From: JAGOCV01 sp049445855
Lineage (GTDB): Bacteria > Pseudomonadota > Gammaproteobacteria > Burkholderiales > Burkholderiaceae_C
Direction of reading: 5' to 3'
NCBI RefSeq assembly: GCF_049445855.1
Contig: NZ_JBMSDV010000007.1
Coordinates: forward strand, 116,716 to 180,715
DNA: 64,000 nucleotides
Position numbers and translations under genes: made by a program. This document shows, piece after piece, positions 15,806 through 24,100 of the stretch. The notes below the pieces were generated by a model. That model did not search any database and had not been told where the DNA came from. It saw only the letters and a program-made list of their open reading frames with translations. Numbering within the stretch: the stretch's first letter is position 1; each line of letters begins with the position of its first letter.

Positions 15806-17223
15806 CGATGAAGAACAGCCTGCGCATGAACACCACGCAGATGGCCGATGCCGTCGCGCGCGGCGAGGTCAGCGCTGTCGAGCTCGCCACGGCGGCCATC
15901 GAGCGCATTACCGCCACAGACGAACGTGTAAACGCGTTCACCGACGTGCTGCGCGAACGCGCTCTGGCCGATGCCGGTGCAGTCGACCAGGCGCGCCATC
16001 GCGGCGAGAAGCTGGCACCTCTCGCGGGCGTGCCCTATGCGGTGAAGAACCTGTTCGACGTGCAGGGCATCACCACGCTGGCCGGTTCCAGGATCAACCG
16101 CACGCATCCGCCAGCCACGGCCGATGCGGTGCTCGTGCAGCGCATGCAGGCGGCGGGCGCGGTGCTCGTGGGCGCGCTCAACATGGACGAGTACGCCTAC
16201 GGCTTCACCACCGAGAACAGCCACGAAGGCCCGTGCCACAACCCGCACGACCTCTCGCGCATCGCGGGCGGTTCGTCGGGCGGGTCCGGTGCAGCTGTCG
16301 CGGCCGGACAGGTGCCGATTGCGCTGGGCTCGGATACCAACGGGTCCATCCGCGTCCCGTCGTCACTGTGCGGCGTCTGGGGGCTCAAGCCCACCTTCGG
16401 CCGGCTGACGCGGCGCGGCAGCTATCCGTTCGTGCACAGCATCGACCACCTGGGGCCTTTTGCGGACAGCGTGCAGGGACTGGCGCTTTCCTACGACGCG
16501 ATGCAAGGCCCCGATGCGCTTGACCCCGGTTGCCATGCGCTCGATGTGCAGGCCGCGATGCCCACACTCACGCAGGGCGTGAAGGGCTTGCGCATCGGCG
16601 TTCTCGGCGGTTACTTCCACGACAACGCCACGCCGGCGGCACGCGAGGTGGTCGCGCAGGCCGCAGCCGCGCTGGGGGCGCAGGGCGAGGCCATCTGGCC
16701 CGACGCCGCGCTCGGTCGCGCCGCCGCGTTCATCATCACCGCCAGCGAGGGCGGCAACCTGCATCTGGACGATCTGCGCACGCGTGCGGACGATTTCGAG
16801 CCGCTGTCGGTGGACCGCTTCATCTCCGGCGTGCTGCAGCCGACGGCGTGGTACCTGCGCGCCCAGCGCTTCCGCCGCGTCTACCGCGACCGTGTCAACG
16901 CGCTGTTCAGGGACTGGGACCTGCTCATCGCGCCCGCCACGCCCGTGCAGGCGACGGTGATCGGTGCGGAGACGATCGACATCAATGGCATGACGCTGCC
17001 CACGCGGCCATCGATGGGCCTGCTCACACAGCCCGTCTCGTTTGCCGGTTGCCCGGTGGTCGCCGCGCCGATGTGGCCCGCTGGCGAAGGCGCGATCCCC
17101 GGCTTGCCGCTGGGTGTTCAGCTCATTGCCGCGCCGTGGCGTGAAGACGTCGTCCTGCGTGCCGGGCTTGCGCTGGCAGAAGCCGGCGCCGCCGCCGTGC
17201 GTGCACCGAGAGCCCTTGCATGA
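15802..17223 (+). CDS. atzE: AtzE-family amidohydrolase (1-carboxybiuret hydrolase)
   Basis: 473 residues of the amidase-signature family. The catalytic lysine is in VPYAVKNLFD, the cis-serine in AGGSSGGSGAAVAAG and the nucleophile in ALGSDTNGSIRVP. AtzE with AtzG removes ammonia from 1-carboxybiuret to give 1,3-dicarboxyurea. NSHEGPCHNPHDLSRIAGGSS and TFGRLTRRGSYPFVHSIDHLGPF fit the AtzE group better than GatA, whose true copy lies at 31152. The gene overlaps atzG upstream and the AtzH-type gene downstream, both by ATGA. A second ATG six bases in is an alternative start. In this cluster no AtzD is present to provide carboxybiuret. Confidence 0.9.
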   Translation: MTMKNSLRMNTTQMADAVARGEVSAVELATAAIERITATDERVNAFTDVLRERALADAGAVDQARHRGEKLAPLAGVPYAVKNLFDVQGITTLAGSRINRTHPPATADAVLVQRMQAAGAVLVGALNMDEYAYGFTTENSHEGPCHNPHDLSRIAGGSSGGSGAAVAAGQVPIALGSDTNGSIRVPSSLCGVWGLKPTFGRLTRRGSYPFVHSIDHLGPFADSVQGLALSYDAMQGPDALDPGCHALDVQAAMPTLTQGVKGLRIGVLGGYFHDNATPAAREVVAQAAAALGAQGEAIWPDAALGRAAAFIITASEGGNLHLDDLRTRADDFEPLSVDRFISGVLQPTAWYLRAQRFRRVYRDRVNALFRDWDLLIAPATPVQATVIGAETIDINGMTLPTRPSMGLLTQPVSFAGCPVVAAPMWPAGEGAIPGLPLGVQLIAAPWREDVVLRAGLALAEAGAAAVRAPRALA

Positions 17224-17624
17224 ACACGACCATGAGTCCATTGCCCGATACCCAGATCAACCTGCCCGAAGTGCTGGCGCAGGTGAAGGTGCAGTTCGAG
17301 CGTTATGAACGCGCACTCGTGACCAACGACGTGGACGTGCTCGATGAGCTCTTCTGGAAGAGCCCGCACACGTTGCGTTATGGCGCAACGGAAAACCTCT
17401 ACGGTTACGACGAGATCCAGGCCTTCCGTGCAGCCCGGCCTTCGCAGGGCCTTGCGCGTGAAGTGCTGAAGACCGTCATCACCACGTACGGCCGCGACTT
17501 CGCCACGGCCAACATCGAATTCCGCCGCGAAGGCAGCCCGAAGACGGGCCGCCAGAGCCAGACCTGGCTGCGCACCGCAGACGGCTGGCGCGTCGTCGCG
17601 GCCCATGTGAGCCTGCTCGGCTGA
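17220..17624 (+). CDS. atzH: AtzH/HpxZ-family protein (probable 1,3-dicarboxyurea decarboxylase)
   Basis: 134 residues of the SnoaL/NTF2-like fold: EVLAQVKVQFERYERALVTNDVDVLDELFWKSPHTLRYG, then ENLYGYDEIQAFRAARPS and QSQTWLRTADGWRVVAAHVSLLG. Family members are annotated either as oxalurate-catabolism HpxZ or as AtzH, which in the cyanuric acid pathway decarboxylates 1,3-dicarboxyurea to allophanate. The ATGA overlap with atzE and the presence of atzF and atzG point to the AtzH role here. Without it dicarboxyurea would decompose to urea and bypass AtzF. Confidence 0.85.
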   Translation: MNTTMSPLPDTQINLPEVLAQVKVQFERYERALVTNDVDVLDELFWKSPHTLRYGATENLYGYDEIQAFRAARPSQGLAREVLKTVITTYGRDFATANIEFRREGSPKTGRQSQTWLRTADGWRVVAAHVSLLG

Positions 17625-17749
17625 GGCCCGCATGAAAGCAGACAACCAACGAACACGGCATGTCGCCTGCGTCGCTGTCTTGATGACCGGGGTGGTCAGG
17701 ACGAGCGTGTTGCTTCCAACCACCTCGTGAATTCGCCGGAGGGCTCATC

Positions 17750-18862
17750 ATGAACAGCATCAATCGTCGGGACTCGATCAAGACCATCGCCGCGCTGGGG
17801 GCGGCCACCTCGCTGGGCTCGCTCAGCCAGTTCGCGCACGCGCAGAAGCCGCTCACCGTGGGCGTCATCTACGTCGGCCCGCGCGACGACTACGGCTACA
17901 ACCAGGCGCACGCGCAGGCCGCGGCCGAACTGAAGAAGCTGCCCGGCATCAAGGTGGTGGAAGAAGAGAACGTGCCCGAAACCGCAGCCGTGCAGAAAAC
18001 CATGACCGGCATGATCGCGCAGGACGGCGCGAAACTGCTGTTCCCCACGTCGTTCGGCTACTTCGATCCGCACATCCTCGCACTCGCCCCCAAGAACCCC
18101 GACGTGCGCTTCTCGCATTGCGGCGGCATGTGGACCGAAGGCAAGCACCCGAAGAACGTGAGCAGCTTCTTCGGCTACATCGACGAGTGCCAGTACCTCA
18201 ACGGCGTGGTCGCCGGCCACATGAGCAAGAGCGGAAAGATCGGCTTCGTGGCCGCCAAGCCGATCCCCCAGGTGCTGCGCAACATCAACGCATTCCTGAT
18301 GGGGGCGCGCTCGGTCAAGCCCGGCATCACCTGCCACGTCATCTTCACCGGTGACTGGTCGATGGCGGTGAAGGAAGCCGAAGCCACCAACAGCCTGGCC
18401 GACCAGGGCGTCGATGTGTTCACCATGCACGTGGACGGCCCGAAGGTCGTCGTGGAAACCGCAGCCAAGCGCGGCAAGATGGTCTGTGGCTACCACGCCA
18501 GCCAGGCCAAGCTCGCACCGCAGGCCTACCTGACGGGTGCGGAGTGGAACTGGCTCACCGCGTACAAGACGATCGTGGACGCCGCGCAGACCGGCAAGCC
18601 GCACCCCAACTTCCTGCGCGGTGGCCTGAAGGAAGGCTACGTGAAGATGTCCGCCTACGGCCCGGCCGTGACCGACGCTGCCAAGAAGCAGGCCGACGAC
18701 ATCAAGGCCAAGATGCTCGCGGGCACGTTCGACATCTTCAAGGGCCCGCTCAAGGACAACAAGGGCAACACCGTCATCGCCGCGGGCACGACGCTCAAAC
18801 AGACGGACCTGAAGCTCGAGGGCATGAACTACCTCGTGGAAGGCGTCGTCGGAAGTATCTGA
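17750..18862 (+). CDS. BMP-family ABC transporter substrate-binding protein
   Basis: 370 residues. NRRDSIKTIAALGAATSLGSLSQFAHAQ is a twin-arginine-type signal peptide, followed by the BMP/PnrA-like fold (LTVGVIYVGPRDDYGYNQAHAQAAAELKK; PTSFGYFDPHILALA; HCGGMW). BMP proteins usually bind nucleosides, but this subgroup with Y-V-G-P and FSHCGGMW occurs with ureide and amide catabolic genes. It is the periplasmic receptor for the permeases at 18978 and 20086 and the ATPase at 21768. A GGAGGG site precedes the start. The ligand is inferred to be biuret, triuret or a related compound. Confidence 0.88.
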   Translation: MNSINRRDSIKTIAALGAATSLGSLSQFAHAQKPLTVGVIYVGPRDDYGYNQAHAQAAAELKKLPGIKVVEEENVPETAAVQKTMTGMIAQDGAKLLFPTSFGYFDPHILALAPKNPDVRFSHCGGMWTEGKHPKNVSSFFGYIDECQYLNGVVAGHMSKSGKIGFVAAKPIPQVLRNINAFLMGARSVKPGITCHVIFTGDWSMAVKEAEATNSLADQGVDVFTMHVDGPKVVVETAAKRGKMVCGYHASQAKLAPQAYLTGAEWNWLTAYKTIVDAAQTGKPHPNFLRGGLKEGYVKMSAYGPAVTDAAKKQADDIKAKMLAGTFDIFKGPLKDNKGNTVIAAGTTLKQTDLKLEGMNYLVEGVVGSI

Positions 18863-18867
18863 CGACA

Positions 18868-18953
18868 TCCCCCAGGCTGCGCGCGCTTTGCGCGCTACGC
18901 CTCCCCCCTTTGCAAGGGGGCGCGGTCTACGGCCCGGCGAAGCCGGTTCCGTG
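18868..18953 (+). repeat. Dispersed GC-rich intergenic repeat, copy 1
   Basis: A stretch with CCCCCCTTTGCAAGGGGG, then CGGCCCGGCGAAGCCGG and TTCCGTG. The same units recur at 23361, 42391 (opposite strand) and 63679. The copy separates the binding protein from the first permease and can fold into several hairpins. It resembles the REP-like elements scattered between Comamonadaceae genes. Confidence 0.75.
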
Positions 18954-18977
18954 ACCGCTCTGGAATTGGAGCGTGGT

Positions 18978-20072
18978 ATGCGAAGCGTTGTTGGTGAAGT
19001 GGCTCTTCCTGTCGCGGCAATTCTTGCTGCGCTGGGTGTCTTTGGCATCTTCGTCGCCTTTGCCGGCGTCGATCCGGTCGAGGTGTGGTTCCTGTTGTTC
19101 CGTGGGGCTTTCGGGGACTGGTTCTCGTGGCAGAACACGTTGCAGCGCGCGGCACCGCTGATGCTTACTGCGCTGTGTGTCGCCATACCTGCGCGCGCGG
19201 GGCTGGTGATCATCGGCGGTGAGGGCGCACTGGTTCTCGGCGGACTGGCGGCTGCGGCGCTGCCTTATGCGGTGACTTTGCCGGACAGCATCGCGGGGTC
19301 GTTCGCCGTGTGCATTGCGGGAGCGATGGCCGGTGGTCTCTGGATCATGGCGGCTGGCTGGCTGCGGCAATTCCGCGGCATCAACGAAACCATCAGCAGC
19401 CTGCTTCTCGCGTACGTGGCCATCGGCCTCTTCAAGCATTGGGTGGAAGGGGCGCTGCGCGATCCGTCGAGCCTCAACAAGCCTTCTACCCTGCCGCTGA
19501 CCGAGGGCATCCGCATCGGCGGGATGTTCGGTTCGGACGTGCATTGGGGTCTGGCGCTCGGCGTGCTGGCTTGCATCGGGCTGGGCTTGTGGCTCAGGCT
19601 CACGGCTTCGGGTTTCTCCATCCGCGTGGTGGGCGGCAATCCGCGCACGGCGCAGCTGGTGGGGTTACCGGCGTCGAAGCTCATCCTTCTTGCTTGCGGT
19701 CTGGGTGGCGCATGTGCCGGCCTTGCGGGCGCGGTGGAAGTGGCGGCGGTGCACACCAGCGCCAATGCGTCGCTGATCGCGAGCTACGGCTACGCGGGCA
19801 TCCTGGTCGCGTTCATCGCGCGGCACAACCCGGTGGCGATCATCCCGGTGGCCATCCTCTTCGGCGGCTTCGGCGCGGCGGGCAGCCTGCTGCAGCGGCG
19901 CGTGGGCTTGCCCGACGCATCGGTGCTGGTGCTGCAGGGCATCGCGTTCGTGTTCATCCTCGCGAGCGAAGCGCTGCGCGATGTGGACTGGAAGGCGCTC
20001 GCTGGGAAGTTCAAGCGCGTGGAATCCGGCCCGACGCCCGTGCAGGCCGCCATGGGCGACAAACTGTCGTGA
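18978..20072 (+). CDS. ABC transporter permease, BMP/nucleoside-type, subunit 1
   Basis: 364 residues with about nine hydrophobic segments. The motif PARAGLVIIGGEGALVLGGLAAAA and FRGINETISSLLLAYVAIGLFKHWVEG are typical of the YufP/NupB-like permeases that partner BMP binding proteins. It forms the membrane channel together with the permease encoded 13 bases downstream. The start at 18978 has TTGGAG about eight bases upstream; a GTG at 18951 is also in frame but lies in the repeat. Substrate is inferred from context as a ureide. Confidence 0.88.
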   Translation: MRSVVGEVALPVAAILAALGVFGIFVAFAGVDPVEVWFLLFRGAFGDWFSWQNTLQRAAPLMLTALCVAIPARAGLVIIGGEGALVLGGLAAAALPYAVTLPDSIAGSFAVCIAGAMAGGLWIMAAGWLRQFRGINETISSLLLAYVAIGLFKHWVEGALRDPSSLNKPSTLPLTEGIRIGGMFGSDVHWGLALGVLACIGLGLWLRLTASGFSIRVVGGNPRTAQLVGLPASKLILLACGLGGACAGLAGAVEVAAVHTSANASLIASYGYAGILVAFIARHNPVAIIPVAILFGGFGAAGSLLQRRVGLPDASVLVLQGIAFVFILASEALRDVDWKALAGKFKRVESGPTPVQAAMGDKLS

Positions 20073-20085
20073 AAGGACCGTGCAC

Positions 20086-21006
20086 ATGACACCCGATCAA
20101 TGGATTGCCTTCTTCGCCGCCATCGTCGGCGGTGCGCTGCGTGTGGGCACACCTTTCCTCTTCGTGAGCCTGGGTGAATGCCTCACCGAAAAATCAGGCC
20201 GCATCAACCTCGGGCTGGAAGGCGTGCTCGTGCTTTCCGCCATGGCGTCGTTCGGCGGCGCGTACCTGAGCGGCTCGCCGTGGATCGGTGTGCTCGTCGG
20301 TGCGTTGGCGGGCGCGCTGCTCGCTGCATTGCACGGTGTGCTGTGTTCACTCAACCGCGTGAACGACGTGGCGACCGGCATCGCGCTGATGCTGCTGGGC
20401 ACCGGGCTCGCGTTCTACCTCGGCAAGCCGCTGATCCAGCCGCAGGCGCCGCAGATCCCGTCGATCCCGCTGGGCAACTGGAGCGACATCTCCGCCGTGC
20501 GTGCGGCGCTGCAGATCAACGCGCTGGTGCCCATCGGCGTGCTGCTGGCCGTGGCGATGTGGTGGGGCTTTGCGAGGACGCGCGCAGGTCTTCTGGTACG
20601 CATGGCGGGCGACTCCGCCAATGCGACGCGCGCGCTCGGCTATTCGGTGTCGGGCATCCGCATCGCTGCGACGGCGGCGGGCGGCTTCATCGCAGGCCTG
20701 GGCGGCGCGTCGCTCACGCTGTTCTATCCGGGCAGCTGGAACGAAGGCATCTCCAGTGGCCAGGGGCTCATCGCCGTGGCACTGGTCATCTTTGCGCGCT
20801 GGAGCCCGCTGCGCTGCGTGGGGGCTGCGCTGCTGTTCGGCGGAGCAGGTGCGATCGGGCCGGCGCTGCAGTCCATCGGCGTCGGCTGGGGCTACCACCT
20901 CTTCAACACCGTGCCCTACGTGCTCACGTTGGTGATCCTCGTGCTCACCTGCAAGCCGGGCAGTGTGGCGGCCGGCACGCCGGGCGAGCTGTCTTCCACG
21001 CGATGA
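20086..21006 (+). CDS. ABC transporter permease, BMP/nucleoside-type, subunit 2
   Basis: 306 residues with about eight to nine hydrophobic segments. The start region GTPFLFVSLGECLTEKSGRINLGLEGVLVLSAMASFGGAY is the conserved permease motif of the YufQ/NupC-type partner. Translation starts at 20086, 13 bases after the first permease. It heterodimerises with that protein in the inner membrane. The downstream biuret hydrolase starts 22 bases after its stop, tying the import system and the enzyme into one transcript. Confidence 0.88.
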   Translation: MTPDQWIAFFAAIVGGALRVGTPFLFVSLGECLTEKSGRINLGLEGVLVLSAMASFGGAYLSGSPWIGVLVGALAGALLAALHGVLCSLNRVNDVATGIALMLLGTGLAFYLGKPLIQPQAPQIPSIPLGNWSDISAVRAALQINALVPIGVLLAVAMWWGFARTRAGLLVRMAGDSANATRALGYSVSGIRIAATAAGGFIAGLGGASLTLFYPGSWNEGISSGQGLIAVALVIFARWSPLRCVGAALLFGGAGAIGPALQSIGVGWGYHLFNTVPYVLTLVILVLTCKPGSVAAGTPGELSSTR

Positions 21007-21028
21007 ACAAACAGATCAGGAGATGACC

Positions 21029-21745
21029 ATGAACGCTGTCACGCTCTCTTCCGCGCTCTATGTGCAGGCCAATCCTTACGCGTGGCCCTACAACGGCGCG
21101 CTGCATCCGGCCAACACCTGCATCATCGTGATCGACATGCAGACCGACTTCTGTGGCAAAGGCGGCTATGTCGACGTGATGGGCTACGACATCTCGCTCA
21201 CACGCGCGCCGATCGGGCCGATCTCGAAGGTGCTCGAGCGCATGCGCGCGCTGGGCTTCCACATCATCCACACGCGTGAAGGCCACCGGCCCGACCTGTC
21301 GGACCTGCCGGCCAACAAGCGCTGGCGCTCGCGGCAGATCGGCGCCAACGGCACGGGCATCGGCGACGCGGGGCCGTGCGGCCGCATCCTCGTGCGCGGC
21401 GAGCCGGGCTGGGAGCTGATCCCCGAACTCGCGCCGCTCGAAGGCGAGGTCGTCATCGACAAACCGGGCAAGGGCTCGTTCTATGCGACGGACCTGGAGA
21501 TGATCCTGCGCACGCGCGGTATCGAGAACATCATCCTCGCGGGCATCACGACCGACGTGTGCGTGCACACGACCATGCGCGACGCCAACGATCGCGGCTT
21601 TGAATGCCTGCTGCTGTCCGACTGCACCGCCGCTACCGACCCGGCCAACCACCAGGCCGCGCTCAACATGATCACCATGCAGGGTGGCGTGTTCGGCGCG
21701 CATTCGACATCGAAGGCGCTGCTCGATGCGCTGTCGGTGATGTGA
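21029..21745 (+). CDS. biuH: Biuret hydrolase (BiuH), isochorismatase-fold cysteine hydrolase
   Basis: 238 residues. BiuH hydrolyses biuret to allophanate and ammonia. The Asp-Lys-Cys triad is visible as Asp36 (IDMQTDF), Lys145 (IDKPGKGSF) and Cys178 (TTDVCVHTT). The N-terminal NPYAWPYNGALHPANT, FCGKGGYVDVMGYDISL, REGHRPDLSDLPANKRWRS and GPCGRILVRGEPGW are closely like the characterised rhizobial biuret hydrolase, which separates it from generic isochorismatases and from the ureidoacrylate hydrolase RutB. AGGAG six bases upstream supports the ATG at 21029 rather than 21023. It lies inside the transporter operon, feeding AtzF. Confidence 0.9.
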   Translation: MNAVTLSSALYVQANPYAWPYNGALHPANTCIIVIDMQTDFCGKGGYVDVMGYDISLTRAPIGPISKVLERMRALGFHIIHTREGHRPDLSDLPANKRWRSRQIGANGTGIGDAGPCGRILVRGEPGWELIPELAPLEGEVVIDKPGKGSFYATDLEMILRTRGIENIILAGITTDVCVHTTMRDANDRGFECLLLSDCTAATDPANHQAALNMITMQGGVFGAHSTSKALLDALSVM

Positions 21746-21767
21746 AGTCCTGAAACCGGAAGACGCC

Positions 21768-23345
21768 ATGTCCGAAGAAACCCTTGACCGCCCCATCGGC
21801 GCCCTGCCGCCGGGCACCGGCGCGCTCGCGCTCGACACCTACGAACTCACCAAGCGCTTCGGCAGCTTCACCGCGATGGACCGCGTGACCATGCGCGTGG
21901 AGCCCGGCACGGTGCATGCGCTGCTCGGCGAGAACGGCGCAGGCAAGAGCACGCTGGTGAAGTGCGTGGCGGGCTTCCAGCGTGCGGAAGAAGGCAGCAT
22001 CCTCATCGACGGGCGAGAGCAGGACATCGCCAATCCCATCGTCGCGCGTGCGCTCGGCATCGGCATGGTGTACCAGCACTTCACGCTCGCACCCGGCATG
22101 ACGGTGGCGGAGAACCTGCTCATGGCGGGCGGCAAGACGCCGGCCATCATCGACTGGACGGCCAAGCGCGCCGAACTGAAGGCATTCCTGGCGACCACGC
22201 CATTCACGCTCGACCTCGATGCACGCCCGTCCGAACTCGCAGCGGGTGAGAAGCAGAAGCTCGAACTGCTCAAGCAGCTGTACCTGAAGCCGCGCTTGCT
22301 GATCCTGGACGAACCGACTTCGGTGCTCACGCCGCAGGAAGCCGACGAAGTGCTCGGCCACGTGCGCGAGTTCGCCAGGAGCGGCCAGTGCACCGTGCTC
22401 ATCATCACGCACAAGTTCCGGGAAGTGATGGCTTATGCCGACGGCGTGACGGTACTGCGCCGTGGCAAGGCCGTGCATCACACGCGCGTGCCCGATACCA
22501 ACCCGCAACTGCTGGCGCAGGCGATGATGGGCGAGTCCGCTTCGGCGCTGGCTGACGAGGGCAAGCCCCAACAATCGCGTGCGCCCGCTGCAGCCGATGC
22601 GCGCGTGGCGCTGAAGGTGAGCGCGCTCACCGCACAGGGCGACCGCGGCACGCTTGCGTTGCATGGCGTGGATCTCGCGGTGAAGTCGGGCGAGATCCTC
22701 GGCGTCGCGGGCGTGTCGGGCAACGGACAGCGCGAGCTGGTGGAAGCGTTGGTCGGCCAGCGTGCACGCGCGTCCGGCCGCGTCGAAGTCATGGGCGAAC
22801 CCTATGCCGCCACGCGCGCGGAGAACCGCAGCCTCAAGGTGCGCAGCCTGCCCGAAGAGCCGTTGCGCAACGCCTGCGTCGGCGACCTGAGCGTGGCCGA
22901 GAACATGGCGCTGCGCGATTTCGACCAGCCCCCGCTCGCGCAGGGCGGCCTGCTGAAGTTCGGTGCCTGGAAACAGCGTGCGCGCGAATGGATCGCGGAA
23001 TACGGCGTGAAGACGCAGGGCGAGGGTGCGCCGATCCGCAGCCTGTCGGGTGGCAACGTGCAGCGCGCGGTGCTCGCACGCGAACTCGCGGGCGACATCA
23101 ACGTGCTGATCGCGGCGAACCCGGTGTTCGGTCTCGACTTCCAGGCGGTGAGCGAAATCCACCAGCGCATCGTGCAGGTACGCGACAAGGGCGGTGCAGT
23201 GCTGCTCATCAGTGAAGACCTGGACGAGTTGCTCGAACTGGCCGACCGCATCGTCGTGATGAGCGAGGGGCGCATCGTGTTCGAGACGGAGGCCGCCACC
23301 GCGCAACGCCATGAGCTGGGTGCCCACATGGGTGGAGGGCATTGA
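21768..23345 (+). CDS. Double ABC ATPase of the BMP-type importer
   Basis: 525 residues with two nucleotide-binding domains, as in RbsA- and YufO-like ATPases. Domain 1 (about 20-250) has Walker A GENGAGKST and LLILDEPTSVL. Domain 2 (about 275-525) has the degenerate P-loop VSGNGQREL and signature LSGGNVQRAVLAREL, the usual asymmetry in this class. It energises the permeases at 18978 and 20086. In domain 1 the ABC signature reads LAAGEKQKLELLKQL rather than LSGGQ. It lies 22 bases after biuH. Confidence 0.92.
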   Translation: MSEETLDRPIGALPPGTGALALDTYELTKRFGSFTAMDRVTMRVEPGTVHALLGENGAGKSTLVKCVAGFQRAEEGSILIDGREQDIANPIVARALGIGMVYQHFTLAPGMTVAENLLMAGGKTPAIIDWTAKRAELKAFLATTPFTLDLDARPSELAAGEKQKLELLKQLYLKPRLLILDEPTSVLTPQEADEVLGHVREFARSGQCTVLIITHKFREVMAYADGVTVLRRGKAVHHTRVPDTNPQLLAQAMMGESASALADEGKPQQSRAPAAADARVALKVSALTAQGDRGTLALHGVDLAVKSGEILGVAGVSGNGQRELVEALVGQRARASGRVEVMGEPYAATRAENRSLKVRSLPEEPLRNACVGDLSVAENMALRDFDQPPLAQGGLLKFGAWKQRAREWIAEYGVKTQGEGAPIRSLSGGNVQRAVLARELAGDINVLIAANPVFGLDFQAVSEIHQRIVQVRDKGGAVLLISEDLDELLELADRIVVMSEGRIVFETEAATAQRHELGAHMGGGH

Positions 23346-23360
23346 TGAACACCCCTGAAG

Positions 23361-23402
23361 CAGCCCGGCAAAGCCGGTTCCGTGGCTACCTGGAATTGGA
23401 GA
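23361..23402 (+). repeat. Dispersed GC-rich intergenic repeat, short copy 2
   Basis: GCCCGGC-AAA-GCCGG-TTCCGTGG followed by CTGGAATTGGAG. It is a shortened form of the copy at 18868, and shares with it the TGGAATTGGAG tail that supplies the ribosome-binding site of the following gene. This looks like a duplicated gene-junction module. Confidence 0.7.
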
Positions 23403-23408
23403 GATGCA

Positions 23409-24074
23409 ATGAAGATCGATGCAAGTCCTTTCGCCTATGAATTCGAAGTCGACAAGACCGCGCTCGTGATCATCGACATGCAGCGCGACTTCATCGAGCC
23501 CGGCGGCTTCGGCGAGACGCTGGGCAACAACGTCGCGTTGCTGTCGGCCATCGTGCCGGCCTGCAAGTCGGTGCTGGAGGCGTGGCGCACGGCGGGCGGG
23601 CTCGTGGTCCACACGCGCGAGGCGCATCGCGCCGACCTGCTCGACTGTCCGCCGGCCAAGCGCAACCGCGGCAACCCGAGCCTGCGCATCGGCGACGAAG
23701 GACCGATGGGCCGCATCCTCATTGCGGGCGAGCCGGGGAACCAGATCATTCCCGAGCTTGCGCCGCTGCCGGGCGAGGTGGTGATCGACAAGCCGGGCAA
23801 GGGCGCGTTCTATGCCACGCCGATGCACAACCTCATGCAGCAGGGCGGCATCACGCACCTGCTCTTCATGGGCGTGACCACCGAGGTGTGCGTGCAGACC
23901 AGCATGCGCGAGGCCAATGACCGTGGCTACGACTGCCTGCTGCTGGAGGACTGCACCGAAAGCTACTTCCCGCACTTCAAGGCGTCGGCCATCGACATGA
24001 TGCGCGCGCAGGGCGGCATCGTGGGCTGGACCGCGCCGAGCGGCCCGCTTCTTGCGGCCCTGCAATCGGGTTGA
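23409..24074 (+). CDS. Cysteine hydrolase paralogous to BiuH; possible triuret hydrolase (TrtA-like)
   Basis: 221 residues of the isochorismatase fold with Asp23 (IIDMQRDF), Lys128 (IDKPGKGAF) and Cys161 (TTEVCVQTS) as the triad. It resembles biuH through REAHRADLLDCPPAKRNRG and GPMGRILIAGEPGNQIIPEL but lacks the N-terminal WPYNGAL and GYVDVMGYD elements, so its substrate is likely different. Known relatives include ureidoacrylate hydrolase (RutB), N-carbamoylsarcosine amidase and triuret hydrolase (TrtA), which releases carboxybiuret. Next to biuH and atzFGEH, the TrtA role would explain why atzE is here without atzD. Family certain, substrate uncertain. Confidence 0.85.
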   Translation: MKIDASPFAYEFEVDKTALVIIDMQRDFIEPGGFGETLGNNVALLSAIVPACKSVLEAWRTAGGLVVHTREAHRADLLDCPPAKRNRGNPSLRIGDEGPMGRILIAGEPGNQIIPELAPLPGEVVIDKPGKGAFYATPMHNLMQQGGITHLLFMGVTTEVCVQTSMREANDRGYDCLLLEDCTESYFPHFKASAIDMMRAQGGIVGWTAPSGPLLAALQSG

Positions 24075-24100
24075 TTCCGCAATCAGGCTAATATTTCCCC

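Noticed and set aside
17680..17710. Possible sigma-54 promoter before the BMP binding-protein gene
   Set aside because: A TGG and a TTGCT are present, but the GG-to-GC distance is 16 bases, not 10.
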